Shown: piece after piece, positions 11,656 through 23,799 of the stretch
How positions within the stretch are numbered: the first letter of the stretch is position 1
Layout of the letters: each line of letters starts with the position of its first letter
DNA from: Avena insularis
Taxonomy: Eukaryota > Streptophyta > Magnoliopsida > Poales > Poaceae
Reading direction: 5' to 3'
NCBI GenBank assembly: GCA_023614405.1
Contig: CM042688.1
Span: 380,047,331-380,111,330, forward strand
DNA: 64,000 nucleotides
The notes under the pieces: generated by a model
What the model saw: the letters and a program-made list of their open reading frames with translations, nothing else
Told to the model about the DNA's origin: nothing
Database searches by the model: none
Made by a program: the position numbers and the translations under genes

Positions 11656-14600
11656 TTGCATGTTTGTTCTTTTCATAAACCACATGGAACCACAACTAGA
11701 GTTATTTCATGTGTTCTTTTTATAAACCACCACCAGTATCATTGCATGTGTGTTCTTTTCATACACCACATGGATCCACCAGAGAAATTTGCATGTGTGT
11801 TCTTTTTAATGAACACCACAAGTGTCATTGCATGTGTGTTCCTTTCCTAAACCTCATGGATCCACCAGTGTCATTGTATGGCTTTGCATGTGTGTTCTTT
11901 TCCTAAACCACCACTAGTGTCATTGCATGTGTGTTATTTTACTAAACCACATGGATCCACCAGTGTCAATACATGTGTGTCCATTTCATAAACCACCACT
12001 AGAGTCATTGCATGTTTGTTCTTTTCCTAAACCACAACTAGAGATATTACATGTGTGCCTAAACCACCACTATTTTCAATGCATCTGTGTCATTTTACTA
12101 AACCACAGGGATACACCAGTGTCAATGCATGTGTGTCCTTTTATAAACCACCACTAGAGTCATTGCATGTTTGTTCTTTTCCTAAACCACAGCTAGAGAC
12201 ATTGCATGTGTGTCTGTTTCCTAAACCGCCAGTAGTGTCATTGCATGTGTGTTATTTTACTAAACCACATGGATCCACCAACGTCATTAGATGTGTGTTC
12301 TTTTGCTTAACCGCCACTAGAGTCATTGCATGTGTGTACTTTTCATAAACCACAATTAGTCATTGCATGTTTGTTCTTTTCATAAACCACATGGATCCAC
12401 CAGTGTTATTCAATGTGTGTTATTTTCCTAAACCACCACTAGATTCACTACATGTGTGTTATTTCCATAAACCACATGGTCCACCAGACTCATTTGCATG
12501 TGTGTTCTTTTAAGTAACCACCACCAGTGTCATTACATGTGTGTTCTTTCCTAAACCACATGGATCCACCAATGTCATTGCATGTCTTTGCATGCGTGTT
12601 CTTTTCATAAACCACAACTATAGTGATTTCATGTTTGTTCTTTTCATAAACCACATGGAACCACAACTAGAGTCATTGCATGTGTGTTATTTTCATAAAC
12701 CACCACAAGTGTCATTGCATGTGTGTTCTTTCCATAAACCACATGGATCTACCAGAGTCATTTGCATGTGTGTTCTTTTCAATGACCACCACCAGTGTCA
12801 TTGCATGTGTGTTCCTTTCCTAAACCACATGGATCCACCAGTCTCATTGCATGTATTTTCATGTGTGTTCTTATCCTAAACTACCACTAGGGTCATTGCA
12901 TGTGTGTTATTCTACTAGACCTAATGGATCCACCAGTGTCAATGCATGCGTGTCCTTTTCATAAACCACCACTAGAATCATTGCATGTTTTTCATTTCCT
13001 AAACCACACCTTGAGACATTGCATGTGTGTTCTTTTTTAAACCACCACTAGTGTCATTGCATGTGTGTTATTTTACTAAACCACATGGATCCACCAGTGT
13101 CATTGCATGTGTGTTCTTTTCCTAAAGCACCACTAGAGTCATTACATGTGTGTAGTTTTCATAAACCACAACTAGAGTCATTGCATGTTTGTTCTTTTCA
13201 TAAACCACATGGATCCACCGGAGTCATTTGCATGTGTGTTCTTTTCATTAACCACCACCAGTGTCATTACATGTGTTTTCCTTTCCTAAACCACATGGAT
13301 CCACCAGTGTCATTGCATATCTTTGCATGTGTGTTCTTTTCCTAAACCACCACTACTATTATTGTATGTGTGTTCTTTTCCTAAACCACCACTATTATCA
13401 ATGCATGTGTGTTGTTCTACTAAACCACATGGATACACCAGTGTGAATGCATGTGTGTCCTTTTATAAACCACCACTAGTGTCATTGCATGTTTGTTCTT
13501 TTCCTAAACCACGACTAGACACATTGCATGTATGTTCTTTTCTTAAACCACCACTAGTGTCATTGCGTGTGTGTTATTTTACTAAACCACATGGATCCAC
13601 CAGAGTTATTGCATGTGTGTTCTTTTCCTAAACCACCACTAGAGTCATTGCATGTGTGTACTTTTTGTAAACCACAACTAGAGTCCTTGCATGTTTGTTC
13701 TTTTCATAAACCACATGGATCCACCAATGTCATTGCATGTGTGTTCTTTTCCTAAAACCACCACTATATTCATTGCATGTCTGTTATTTCCATAAACCAC
13801 ATGGATCCACCAGATTCATTTGCATGTGTGTTCTTTTCATTGACCACCACCGGTGTCATTGCATGTGTGTTCCTCTCCTAAACCACATGGATCGACCAGT
13901 GCCATTGCATGTCTTTGCATGTGTGTTCTTTTCGTAAACCACCACTAGTGTCATTGCATGTGTTTTCTTTTCGTAAACCACCACTAGTGTCATTGCATGT
14001 GTGTTCTTTTCATAAACCACTTGGATCAACCAGAGTCATTGCCTGTGTGTTCTTTTCATAAACCACAACTATAGTAATTGCATGTTTGTTATTTTCATAA
14101 ACCACATGGAACCACAACTAGAGTCATTGCATGTGTTCTTTTCATAAACCACCACTAGATTCATTGCATGCGTGTTCTTTCCATAAACCACATGGATCCA
14201 CCAGACTCATTTGCGTGTGTGTTCTTTTCAATGAACACCACGAGTGTCATTGCATGTGTGTTCCTTTCCTAAACCACATGGATCCACCAATGTCATTGCA
14301 TGCCTTTGCATGTGTGTTCTTTTCCTAAACCACCACTAGTGTCATTGCATGTGTGTTATTTTACTAAACCACATGGATCCACCAGTGTCAATGCATGTGT
14401 ATCCTTTTCATAAACCACCACTAGAGTCATTGCATCTTTGTTCTTTTCCTAAACCACAACTAGAGGCGTTGCATGTATGTTCTTTTCCTAAACCACCACT
14501 AGTATCATTGCATGTGTGTTCTTTTTCCTAAACCACCACTAGTGTCATTGCATGTGTGTTCTATTCATAAACCGCTTGGATACACCATAGTCATTGCATG

Positions 14601-15154
14601 TGTGTTCTTTTCATAAACCACAAATATAGTAATTGCATGTTTGTTATTTTCATAAACAACATGGAACCACAACTAGAGTCATTGCATGTGTTCTTATCAT
14701 AAACCACCACTAGATTCATTGCATATTTGTTCTTTCCATAAACCACATGGATCCAACAGAGTCATTTGCATGTGTGTTCTTTTTAATGAACACCACCTGT
14801 GTCATTGCATGTGTGTTCCTTTCCTAAACCACATGGATCCACCAGTGTCATTGCATGCCTTTGCATGTGTGTTCTTTTCCTAAACCACCACTAGTGTCAT
14901 TGCATGTGTGTTAATTTACTAAACCACATGGATCCACCAGTGTCAATGCATGTGTGTCCTTTTCATAAACCACCACTACAGTCATTGCATGTTTGTTCTT
15001 TTCCTATACCACAACTAGAGACATTGCATGTATGTTCATTTCCTAAACCACCATTAGTGTCTTTGCATGTGTGTTATTTTACTAAACCACATGGATCCAC
15101 CAGTGTCATTGCATGTGTGTTCTTTTCCTAATCCACCACTAGAGTCATTGCATG
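11656..15154 (+). repeat. Minisatellite array, segment 3
   Basis: This is the same strand and unit family as segment 2, continuing at the exact base where the Helitron interrupted it. It shows the same alternation of GGATCC-containing 46-bp units, CCACCACTAG 39-bp units and double TGCATG spacers (GTCATTGCATGTCTTTGCATG). It stops at TGTGGGGG (15155), the start of an LTR-like region. Segment 4, beyond 60558, has the same orientation, so the two were probably one tract before about 45 kb accumulated between them. Confidence 0.95.
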
Positions 15155-15232
15155 TGTGGGGGCCCCCAGACCCGAGAATCCCTGTTATGCATACAACCAC
15201 GATCGCATGATCAGTTAGTCGTGGCACATAAC
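15155..15232 (+). repeat. LTR-terminus repeat, copy 1 (inverted match at 61362-61445)
   Basis: Shared blocks include TATGCATACAACCACGAT and CATGATCAGTTAGTCG, in the same order, relative to the reverse complement of 61362-61445. Weak similarity continues past the matched block, suggesting two diverged members of one family instead of two short terminal repeats of a single element. Confidence 0.75.
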
Positions 15233-18200
15233 TGATGAGTGTCATTACAACACCCGAGAATATACCGAATTACAAGACTTACATACATGCCCTTATGGCT
15301 ACATCAATAATCATCAGCGGAACTTCATCAAGCGTAGAGGCCGAGCCATTTCTTAACCTACAGGCAACTGACAGGGAGAACATCCTAGCTCGCATAGTCG
15401 CCAAACCACCTTCTCCTTGAGATCTGGCCAAGTTAATAGCCATTGACAATGCCAGTGAGTACTTTGAATGTACTCGGAAACCACCTTAAAAAAATAGTAA
15501 TAACAAGAGGATATGCAATATGGTTGTAGTAGTAGGAGGGCTCCAGGAGAGGTTCCTTTCTCAATTAGTTTCTCTTGTAGATATAGCATCTACCTATCTT
15601 TGTTGAAAACTTTTGTAAAACATTTTGGAAACCTTTTTGAGAATTTTTGGAAAACATCAGGACTGGGTCACCCATTTGTTCCTCCTTTACGGTCATCCCA
15701 TTACCAAACTCCTTCCATCCCTTTCTGACCATCCCATGGTCAAAACAGGGATGCCTTCTGACCATCCCATGGTCAAAACATTTCCAAAGCCATTTCTTTT
15801 CAGAAATCCTTTTTGAAAACAAAACCAGCACCACTCTACAGCAACCTTCCCAACTGTCCATGACCATACACGCGGCTATTCGAATAGATTTACACTCTGC
15901 AGAGGTTGTACACTTTACCCACACCATCCGGGTACACTACCCTGATCTTCACTGGTCGTGGGTCGAGTAACCGATCAAGACTCTCCGGATGCCCACTCCA
16001 ATTTAAGTGCCTACCGTATGAGTGTTGTTCCCCTCAACACCGGGACGTCGGGTACCGAGGACCAACCGAAGCGCATATTGCACGTCCCACGTGTGCGCTT
16101 TCAATGAGGGGCTCATAGTAATGCGCGGAGGTCGGCAAACCCTTCGTTCCTTCTCCCGGGCGATGTCTCACATGGACCGTTTTTCCAGAGAAGGACCACC
16201 CTCCAGGGAGTTTCATCCCCTGTAGTAGTTGTGAGGCAGCTTATACCAGAATAGATAAACATCAAATCCAGCCCTATCCCATTCCAGAGTAATGTGGTTG
16301 CACAGGGTTAATTGTTCTAGCAAAACTGCAAAGAACCGTGTGCGTTTTCGTAAAAACCTTTTTCCTCCATCTCTTCTTCAACATTTTGTAAACCGAAAAC
16401 CTTTTTCTATCTCAAAATCTCTTGGGAGGCCCCACCTCACCAAGGTTTTAACATAAAACATTTGATAAAGCTTTTTCGTGGTCTTCCCATCCTCTCGTTT
16501 TGCTTTGGCTAAATCGGGGTCTCCAAAAAGGGTATGGTGTAATACACCATCTATTCTGCTAGGGACAAGTAGGTGTCACCAAGGGGGTTGTACTTAATAG
16601 TACAAAATTGTAATGGCTCGGAGGAGCCAAACCACTACCATAAATACATCAACATATAATAAAACCATGTAGTTTCACAAATAGTAAACAAAACACGCAT
16701 AAGTAAAATAGTAGGACAAGGCTTATAGCCAAGAAGGTGGCTTGCCTGATGATTAGCAGTATGGCAATATGTCCCTGGACTTCTCCTTAGAAAACCATAA
16801 TACTAATAATATACAGTAATAACCATCTTCTTCTGATCTCCGATATAATCGCAACTATCGTCGATAGGGAACACATGCAAATAAACAGAAGGGCACAATC
16901 AATACAAGGCATACAATCACCAATACCATACAAAAAGCAACTGAATAATACCAAACTAATATTTAGAGGGTTTTGATAAGATTTGATTTGGAAGGTGGAG
17001 ATGGCCTTGGAGAAGGGGATGAACACCCCTTAGGGTTTAATGTTGAGGAACTACCTAAGAGGGGGTTTTGAACCAAGGACATATTCTGTATGGTAACATT
17101 GTATAAAAATGATACCAACAGATAGGAGTTGATAAAATGAAACCAACTAAAGTGGTTTCACTAATTTATCACTTTTCTTTTATTTCTTATGAATATTCTA
17201 GTGATAAAAGCTCTAGTTTTAGGAAATAATTCACCAGAGAAGTGATGTAGTTCCAAAAATTATTTACTTGGGTGGTTAGGTAGGGCTTGATGTACTTGTT
17301 CACTGAGAGTTAGAATCAGGTTGATACAATTACCAGAATGCCCTCAGGAAATTCCCAAAGGCAGTTCTGTGGACAACTTGTCTTTTTCACCAGATTAAAT
17401 CTCAAGAAGATTTTGATTTGATTCCAATGGCACAAGGTAGGTATTTAGAATACCTTTCTATAGAAACTGGAATCAATATTTGTGGAGTGGCAGAACTACT
17501 GAGGTGATTTTATTAGTGAAATAACTAAGCCTAGAATAGATTAATTTATGATAAATCAACAGGGGCTTGGGAAATTATGGGCTCCTGGGTTTTGATAGGT
17601 ATTGATAGGGAGTTTTACTAGGAGTTTGAATTGGGTCAATACGTCTATTGGTTTGACCTAGAGAAATTTCTAAAGTCAGATCATAGTTGTTTTTGTTATT
17701 TTTACTAAAGACAAACTACTATTCACCTTGGAATGGGACCAAGGTGTAAAGATAGGTCTGTTCAAAAGCTACCCAAGGCAGTTGGTTTCACTCCAAATGG
17801 ATATGTGAAGCTCACATAGGATTTTATTTAGTGAAATGGATAAGTGCTAGCAGTTTAATTTCTACACAAATTGGAAATAATATTAGGCTAGGATTTTGGT
17901 TCTACATGTTTGAGAAAACATGTGAGAACATGTATAAATTTGTATATGTCTAGAATGGAGTGATTTCCATTTTATTTAGCAATTAAACTAACTGGCCAGA
18001 AGCAGATCTGGAAGGATCTTAACAAAAGAAAAAGGAGAAATATGCCTTGCGGGCCGGATCTGAGGGAACCAGGCCACCGTCGCTGGGCCGACCCAATAGG
18101 CGGCACCGGGGGAGCACGCGCGCTTGCGTTCGAATTGCGGCGTGGGGCCTGGCTGTCAGCGAGAGCCGGCACCGAAGGGGTATGGGGCGCCCTGGGCTGT

Positions 18201-18690
18201 CTGTTTAAGGCGAGATCGACAGTTGTGTGCTTTGTCTACCCAAGGCAACAGCGGCGAGCCAACCCTAGCTGGGCTCGGGGCGGCGTGGGGAGCTTACCAG
18301 AGCGGTGGGGAGGCGCCGGGAGGGGTGCTGGCGGGGGCGGCGCACCGAGACGGTTCTAGAGAGGGGCGACACGGGGTGGTTCAATGTCGGAAGGATGCTC
18401 GCGCTACGACGGTCGGGGAGGGCGTTCGGGAGCTCGCCGTCAGGGCTTCCGGGGACCGTCCTGGGCGAGGAAACAATGAGGGTTAGAGGCAGCATGGCCA
18501 GGGGGTCTCAGAAATCTTACATGCAGAGAGGGGGATGCTCGGGAGAGGAGATGCTAGCTAGATCTCGAAAATGGCCGAGGCTCCTTCTCTTGGGCAACAC
18601 AGAGCAGGGGTGAGGGAGAGGAGCTCAGGGGAGGTGAATGGGAGTGGGAGGGGGCAAATGAGAGGCCGAGAGGGGGCTGGCCAGCCTCTA

Positions 18691-18702
18691 GCCTATTTAT
18701 CT
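18691..18702 (-). promoter_or_regulatory. Candidate TATA box on the minus strand
   Basis: The minus strand reads GATAAATAGGC, followed downstream by a long CT-rich leader-like stretch and the GC-rich core to about 18040. This looks like an LTR core promoter with a transcribed leader. It is an inference from composition only. Confidence 0.35.
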
Positions 18703-20879
18703 TGAGTGGGGGAGGTCCATGGGAAGCTTGGGGGAAGGGTGGAGCTCAGGCATTGGTCGGAGGGAGCGGAGGGAGCTCGTGGAGAGGGAGTAGGGAGGTG
18801 TGAGAGGGGCCTGCCAGGCTGCAAAGTACAGGGGGAGTGATTTGACCTCTCTCCCTCTAGCCTCAGGCATAGCAAGAAAAAGAGAGGTAGTAGGCTTAGG
18901 GCTAGACATGAGCAGCTGCCATGTGGGGTAGGGAACGGCAGTGGGTGTATGTACACGCCAGATGAGTGGAGAGGGGAGAGGGTGGCTCCTATTTGTGATA
19001 TATGGGAAGATACACATTTAAGACAAGATCTTCACCTCTCCTTCATCCAAGCACAAAATCCAAAAGGGAGAGCTACAGTGATTGTGCTATAGTGGTGGTC
19101 GGCATGGGAGAGGGCTGGTTACCGTGGAGAAGTGGAGAGCAAGTCTCCAAGGTGTTTGAGGTGTTTTTGGATCAGTGATTGATTTATTTGACAAATATGG
19201 TTACATGGAGGCGTGTGAAGGAAGTTCCTAAATTGGTATTGGACAAGGTGGGGAGATGGTACTGATAGGTAGATGAGGTCAAGACACACCTCCAGGAATT
19301 ATTTGGGATTTTTCAACTAAGCTTTAGTCCACTTAAATCTATTTATTCAAAAAGTGCAGAAGTCGTTTATAGAAGCTCAGTTGAAAATTTTACAATGGAC
19401 ATGATTGGTTTTTTATGTGAGGTGGTCCCAAATGTGAATACACACTTAGGGGAATTTTCCCAAGATTTATTGGAAGATAAAAGTATTTAAAACAATTATT
19501 ATACCAATTCAGCCATTTAAGATAATGGGCAAAAGAAATAATAAAACTCTTCAAAAATATTTATTTTTGAAGTAGGATGTTGGGATATGATATATGGGTC
19601 TCAATTGATCCAAAAGTTGAGGGAGTGTTTTGGCAAAAACCAAACTTTCCTTTATGGAAGAAGTTTCCGAGGTTTTGCCTATTAAAGGAATTTGAATAGT
19701 TTTGGTCCCTAATAATTATGGTTAATTATTTATAAATCTGGATGACCAAAGTAGATGATGTAGTCAAGGTGTAGCAATAATTTTTAACCTTGGGATTGGA
19801 GAATCCAAGTTGATTTTGGTGGAATACCCTAGATTAAGGATCTAGGGTGATGTTAATTTCATACCATTAAAACATGGTTGTATCTTGGAGTTCAGATCTC
19901 CCCTTGGGTCATGGGATAGATGGATGGATAGACCAAGTGATGTACATAAACATGGTATAGAGGTTGGATCTTGATCCTGCTTGAGTTCACCAAGAAATGA
20001 TTTCAAACTTTGAATAAAATAAGCCTACCAAGGCAGATTATCAACTAGCCTTCAAAACCTTGTGGGTTTAAGAAGCACAAGGATCCACTTGGAGCAAGTG
20101 AAGCAGATATTTCTACAACTATATGAGTAGAACACAACCATGTAGAGAGTTGGTCCAAAGAAGGCTGGATGGTGGTGTGAGCTTCTATCAAAGTAGGCAT
20201 GTTGACGAGAGTTGCAGGAATATTTATTTTCTTGCCTGTAAAACCATCAAGAACAAGTGGGCTGGAGGATGCTCTAACCCAGGGCAGGAGTGGGCCTTGG
20301 TAGTCCTTAGGATGGTTAACAATATGGTTCAGGTGCATTACCAAATATGCACAAGGGTTTAGGAAGGGAGACATTCAAAAAGGTGATGTTGGAAAACTTG
20401 TTCCGTCGTAGATCTGTTCGCCAGCCATGTTGACTGCTGACGTCATACAAACTGCCACGTGGAAGCCACCGTTAGTGGCTAGTTACCGTCGTTAACGGCC
20501 ATAGAAACCGTGGCAGAAGCCAGGCCCAGCCAAGGCCTGCTAAATTCTAACTGGGCCGGCACATTAGGGGAGCCCAATAAGAAGATGGCCTGTTATTGTT
20601 TTGTCCTGCACTGTTTGAAATGGGCCCAAAGTTGCAGCTGTCAGCGGCCCACAAACTTTCAAGCCCAATACTATTTCGGCCTAAAGAAGGCACATGATGG
20701 TCCAACACTCTGCGGCCCATTTGCAGCCTACACCAAGTCACTCCTATACATCTAAGGCCCGCGTGCGGCCATCACTGTTTATCGCAGCCCATCATGCGCG
20801 GCCTTCTGAAGGCCCTTGTGTGAGATGGCTCATTACTGTTCAGGCATGTTACTGTCCTGGCCTTTCACATTCCGGGCTT

Positions 20880-21200
20880 TACCTGTTCAGGCCCACAAGT
20901 GGCCCTTTACTGTTATAGTCTGGTAAATGTGTCGGCCTGTTACTACCCTCGCCTGGAAATTTCTCGGGCTGTTACTAGTCTACCTTGTCACTATTCTGGC
21001 CTTTCACTATTGTGGCCCTTTACTGTTGTGGCTGGCTACTGTTTTGGCCTGTTACTATTCTGGGATTTCACGGTTTCTTGCCTGTTACTATGATGGGCTA
21101 TTTCTGTTAAGGCCTGTTACTTTTAAGGCCTATTACTATTATGGCCTGTTACTCTTACGGCTTGTTACCATTATAGCCTATTACTTTTATGTCCAGTTAC
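20880..21200 (+). repeat. 16-bp minisatellite (GGCCTGTTACTNTTAT)
   Basis: Consecutive units GGCCTGTTACTCTTAC, GGCTTGTTACCATTAT and AGCCTATTACTTTTAT show a clean 16-bp period near 21120-21190. Looser copies of 16-18 bp extend left to about 20880, and isolated GGCCC...TTACTGTT words reach about 20540. Confidence 0.8.
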
Positions 21201-21811
21201 AACTTGTAGGTCGGCCCATTACGTTTAGCGCCGTTTACAGTTTTGGCCTTTTCTGAAGCCCATGCCAATATCATAAAACCTTTATATAATCAAGCATTTT
21301 TTAATGTTCATCATCGGCCGAATACACGACGGGCCAATAACAAAGCACGGTACTGTTCCCTAATCGACCTACCTGGCGTAGTTACCATAACGACTACCGC
21401 ATATGTGGACAGCGTCAACTAAATGCATACATGGCCTACGTGAGTTATCTAGATATTAGATCAGCTGCAAACTTCTTAAAAATATTACATATTATCAAAT
21501 CAAGGGAAAGAAAATTCGGCATTTCAGTTGACAATCAAGTTGATAGCAGAGTCCTCACTTGATCACCTGCATCTTCCTTTGAGTGTGACAGCTACATTGG
21601 AGGAGACATGATATTGCAGCCCCCTCTTTGGTGGCGATAGCAATAATTGCACCCTGAAACTAAGTAATAACAAGTTAATACATCAAACAAGACAAACTAC
21701 TCATTTAATTGATATGACAGGAGCTATGATCTGGAGTTTACAACTGGTCAATGGTTCAATTATTAACCAACACGTCAAAAAACAGGACAAGCAAGCATGC
21801 ATTAAACGAGC

Positions 21812-22462
21812 AATCAAAAAATGTGTGTGTGTGTGGCTTAGAATTTCAGCAAAAATAAACTAGCCAGGTCATTTCAACAAATATATATGAAAGCAGTTCT
21901 ATAACCTAAAATGCAAGAGACGTCGGGTGACTCGGAATTTGGGTTGAGACACAAAATGGCATGGAGTTACTGTCATAGCGAAGAATGAACCAGATAGAAA
22001 TTATAACAGCATCATACGAGAACTTGTAGAGCAAGAATGCAAACCACGAATGAACTATATATTGTAGAGGATAGTTATGTCATGACTTAGGACGCACCAG
22101 ACTTAGAACTAGATGCAACATAGAATGGCGTCGCTCGTGAACCTGTAGAGCAGGACAAACAAGCATTAGACAAGTGTGCCTAGAATGAAATGAGCAATCA
22201 AACAAAGTGTTTCTTAGAATTTCAGCAAATATAAACAAGCGAGGTCATTGGGTGACTCAGAATTTGTGGTGAGCTACACAATGGCATGTAGTTACTATCA
22301 TAGCTAAGAATCAACCAGATAGAAATTATAATGGCATCATAAGAGAACGTCTAGAGCAGGAATGCAAACCATGAGTGAACTACATAGTAAGGACAGTTAT
22401 GCCATTGATTAGGACGAACCAGCACCAAATAAGGAAATAATGGCGTCGCTTGTGAACCTGTA
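21812..22462 (+). repeat. Tandem duplication, period about 380 bp
   Basis: Copy 1 begins GCAATCAAAAAATG at 21812 and copy 2 GCAATCAAACAAAG at about 22194. Both run through TTAGAATTTCAGCAAA, ACCAGATAGAAATTATAA and GGCGTCGCT-TGTGAACCTGTAGA. Copy 2 lacks about 45 bp present in copy 1. A more decayed third copy may lie at 22660-22860. Confidence 0.75.
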
Positions 22463-23419
22463 GAAGAGGCTATGCAAACCATCATGGTCATTGTTCCATT
22501 TTGGGCTCTATGCAAGCAAAAGAAAATAATTAGTGTTGCAGCTTTTGAAGAACCAGATGGCAACAACAAAATTATAATCGAATTATTATGAAGAGTAAAA
22601 ATGGGTACTACCAGACAACATAACAATGTCAAGGAGGAAACAATATCAGGAACTTATCTCAGGACAAACCACATAGATTCAATAACTGTGGAGCAGGGAA
22701 TACAAACTAATATTTTCCACTGATTTTACATTCTGCAAGAACTACACGATAACAGGCAATTACTGTTGTTTGGAGTAGCTAAGAACAAGTGCATGACTTC
22801 AAAATTTGTAGAGCAGCGAATGCAAACCAACATGTCTAGTGACCTACTCCATAGTATCTAGCACGAAGAACAGGCGTGCTCTTTGACTGGGTGTATAGAA
22901 CGATTAGAAAAATGCAGTTCACTGTGACTGGCTTGAACCTGATGTACTGCTGACAAAACAAAAAAATAGTTGGTTATTTGGTTACCATGGTCGGATAGGC
23001 TTCTAATAATCATTCGTACCGGCGCGAGTGACATCCTTGTCACCCAGGGTGCTTTGGTTGCGCCGGATGTTTGCCTGGGGGAAGCAGATCTTGGGCGCTT
23101 GATATCGGCTTGACCGCGGTGGGCCAGGTTGAATCGGTGCACTTCATGATGGTTCAGGTAAGGTACGGGTGGGGAGGATGCCGTCGGCGTTGATGCAGAT
23201 CTTGGGCAGTCGTTGACAGATTCGGCACCGTGGAGGGGAATGTGGGAAAAGGAAATCATGTGCGGTGGACGACGACGGACTCGGTGACCAAGGTTGGGTG
23301 CGGTGGATGCTTTGGATGAGACCGCATCTAATGCAGCTCTGGTATACTGTTGGCTGAGGAGTGCATGGTGTCGAGTTCCGGTGGGCAAAGCCAGCCATGG
23401 AGAAGTGTTGTGGGAGGTT

Positions 23420-23655
23420 TCGGGCGCGAGAAATTTCACAGTGTTTGAAATGGAGGGGCGCGAGGGAGTGGGGACCACGTGATTTTGATATCGTTTGAAA
23501 CAGAGGTGCGCCACAAATTTCGCAGTGTTTGAAATGGAGGGGCGCAAGGGAGTAGGGACCACGTGATTTTGGTATCGTTGGAAATGGAGGGGCGCCAGAA
23601 GTTTCGCAGTGTTTGAAATGGAGGGGCACGAGGGAGTGGGGACCACGTTATTTTG
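23420..23655 (+). repeat. 84-bp tandem repeat, three copies
   Basis: GTGTTTGAAATGGAGGGGC recurs at 23441, 23525 and 23609, an exact 84-bp spacing, each followed by GGGACCACGT-ATTTTG. The repeats account for the internal repetition in the 277-codon minus-strand ORF (SISNTAK... three times), which is therefore treated as an artefact. Confidence 0.85.
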
Positions 23656-23677
23656 GCCGTCTAGAAATCTTGTTCGT

Positions 23678-23792
23678 CCATCTGAAATCAATAGGCCATA
23701 GGGGATACCTTCCCTTCAAAGGCTCTGGCGCGTACGCCTATGCAAGCAATCGCTGGGTGTCCCAGAGTAGACTATAGGGGTAGATGTGTAGG
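23678..23792 (+). repeat. Direct repeat pair, copy 1 (copy 2 at 25344-25455)
   Basis: Both copies share GTCCA-TC-GAAATCAA, GGATACCTT, AAGGCTCT, GCCTAT-CAAG-AATC and AGACTATAGGGGTA in order, 1.67 kb apart. The DNA between them is AT-rich with no ORF of note. They could be remnants of LTR ends or of a segmental duplication. Confidence 0.65.
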
Positions 23793-23799
23793 TTACTGT

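Larger units (their letters stand above)
15155..20390. mobile_element. Long LTR-like region (TGTGGGGGCCCCC terminus)
   Basis: The region opens at 15155 with TGTGGGGGCCCCCAGACCCG, breaking the array abruptly. The first 78 bp match, inverted, the LTR scrap ending at 61445, so this is the terminus of a repeated LTR family. Further in it has the composition of a long grass LTR: AT-rich flanks, a GC-rich core at 18040-18690 and no gag or pol. The right edge (about 20390) is approximate, and no target duplication was found. TG...CA symmetry leaves the orientation open; a TATA-like box on the minus strand near 18700 favours transcription leftward. Short ORFs here (for example 15565-15927 and 18042-18359) lack recognisable domains and are not called. 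Confidence 0.5.
20390..23660. mobile_element. Repeat-rich segment, probably a non-autonomous DNA transposon
   Basis: The segment starts near a GC-rich stretch with CGTTAACGG and many GGCCC words, passes through a 16-bp minisatellite and an AT-rich zone with a tandem duplication of about 380 bp, and ends in three 84-bp repeats. Such nested subterminal tandem repeats are typical of CACTA or Mutator-like elements. I could not find matching terminal inverted repeats or a target duplication, so both edges are approximate. The longest ORF (22858-23691, minus, 277 codons) reads through the 84-bp repeats and has no recognised domain, so it is not called as a gene. Confidence 0.4.

Noticed and set aside
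1..15154. CRISPR-like array
   Set aside because: Units are contiguous variants without unique spacers, and the genome is a plant nucleus.
18042..18486. GC-rich ORFs of 105 and 120 codons
   Set aside because: Both strands and several frames are open because of composition, and the block looks like an LTR leader.
22858..23691. 277-codon minus-strand ORF as a gene
   Set aside because: Its start repeats SISNTAK segments because it reads through three 84-bp tandem repeats. No domain, homology or splice pattern is visible.
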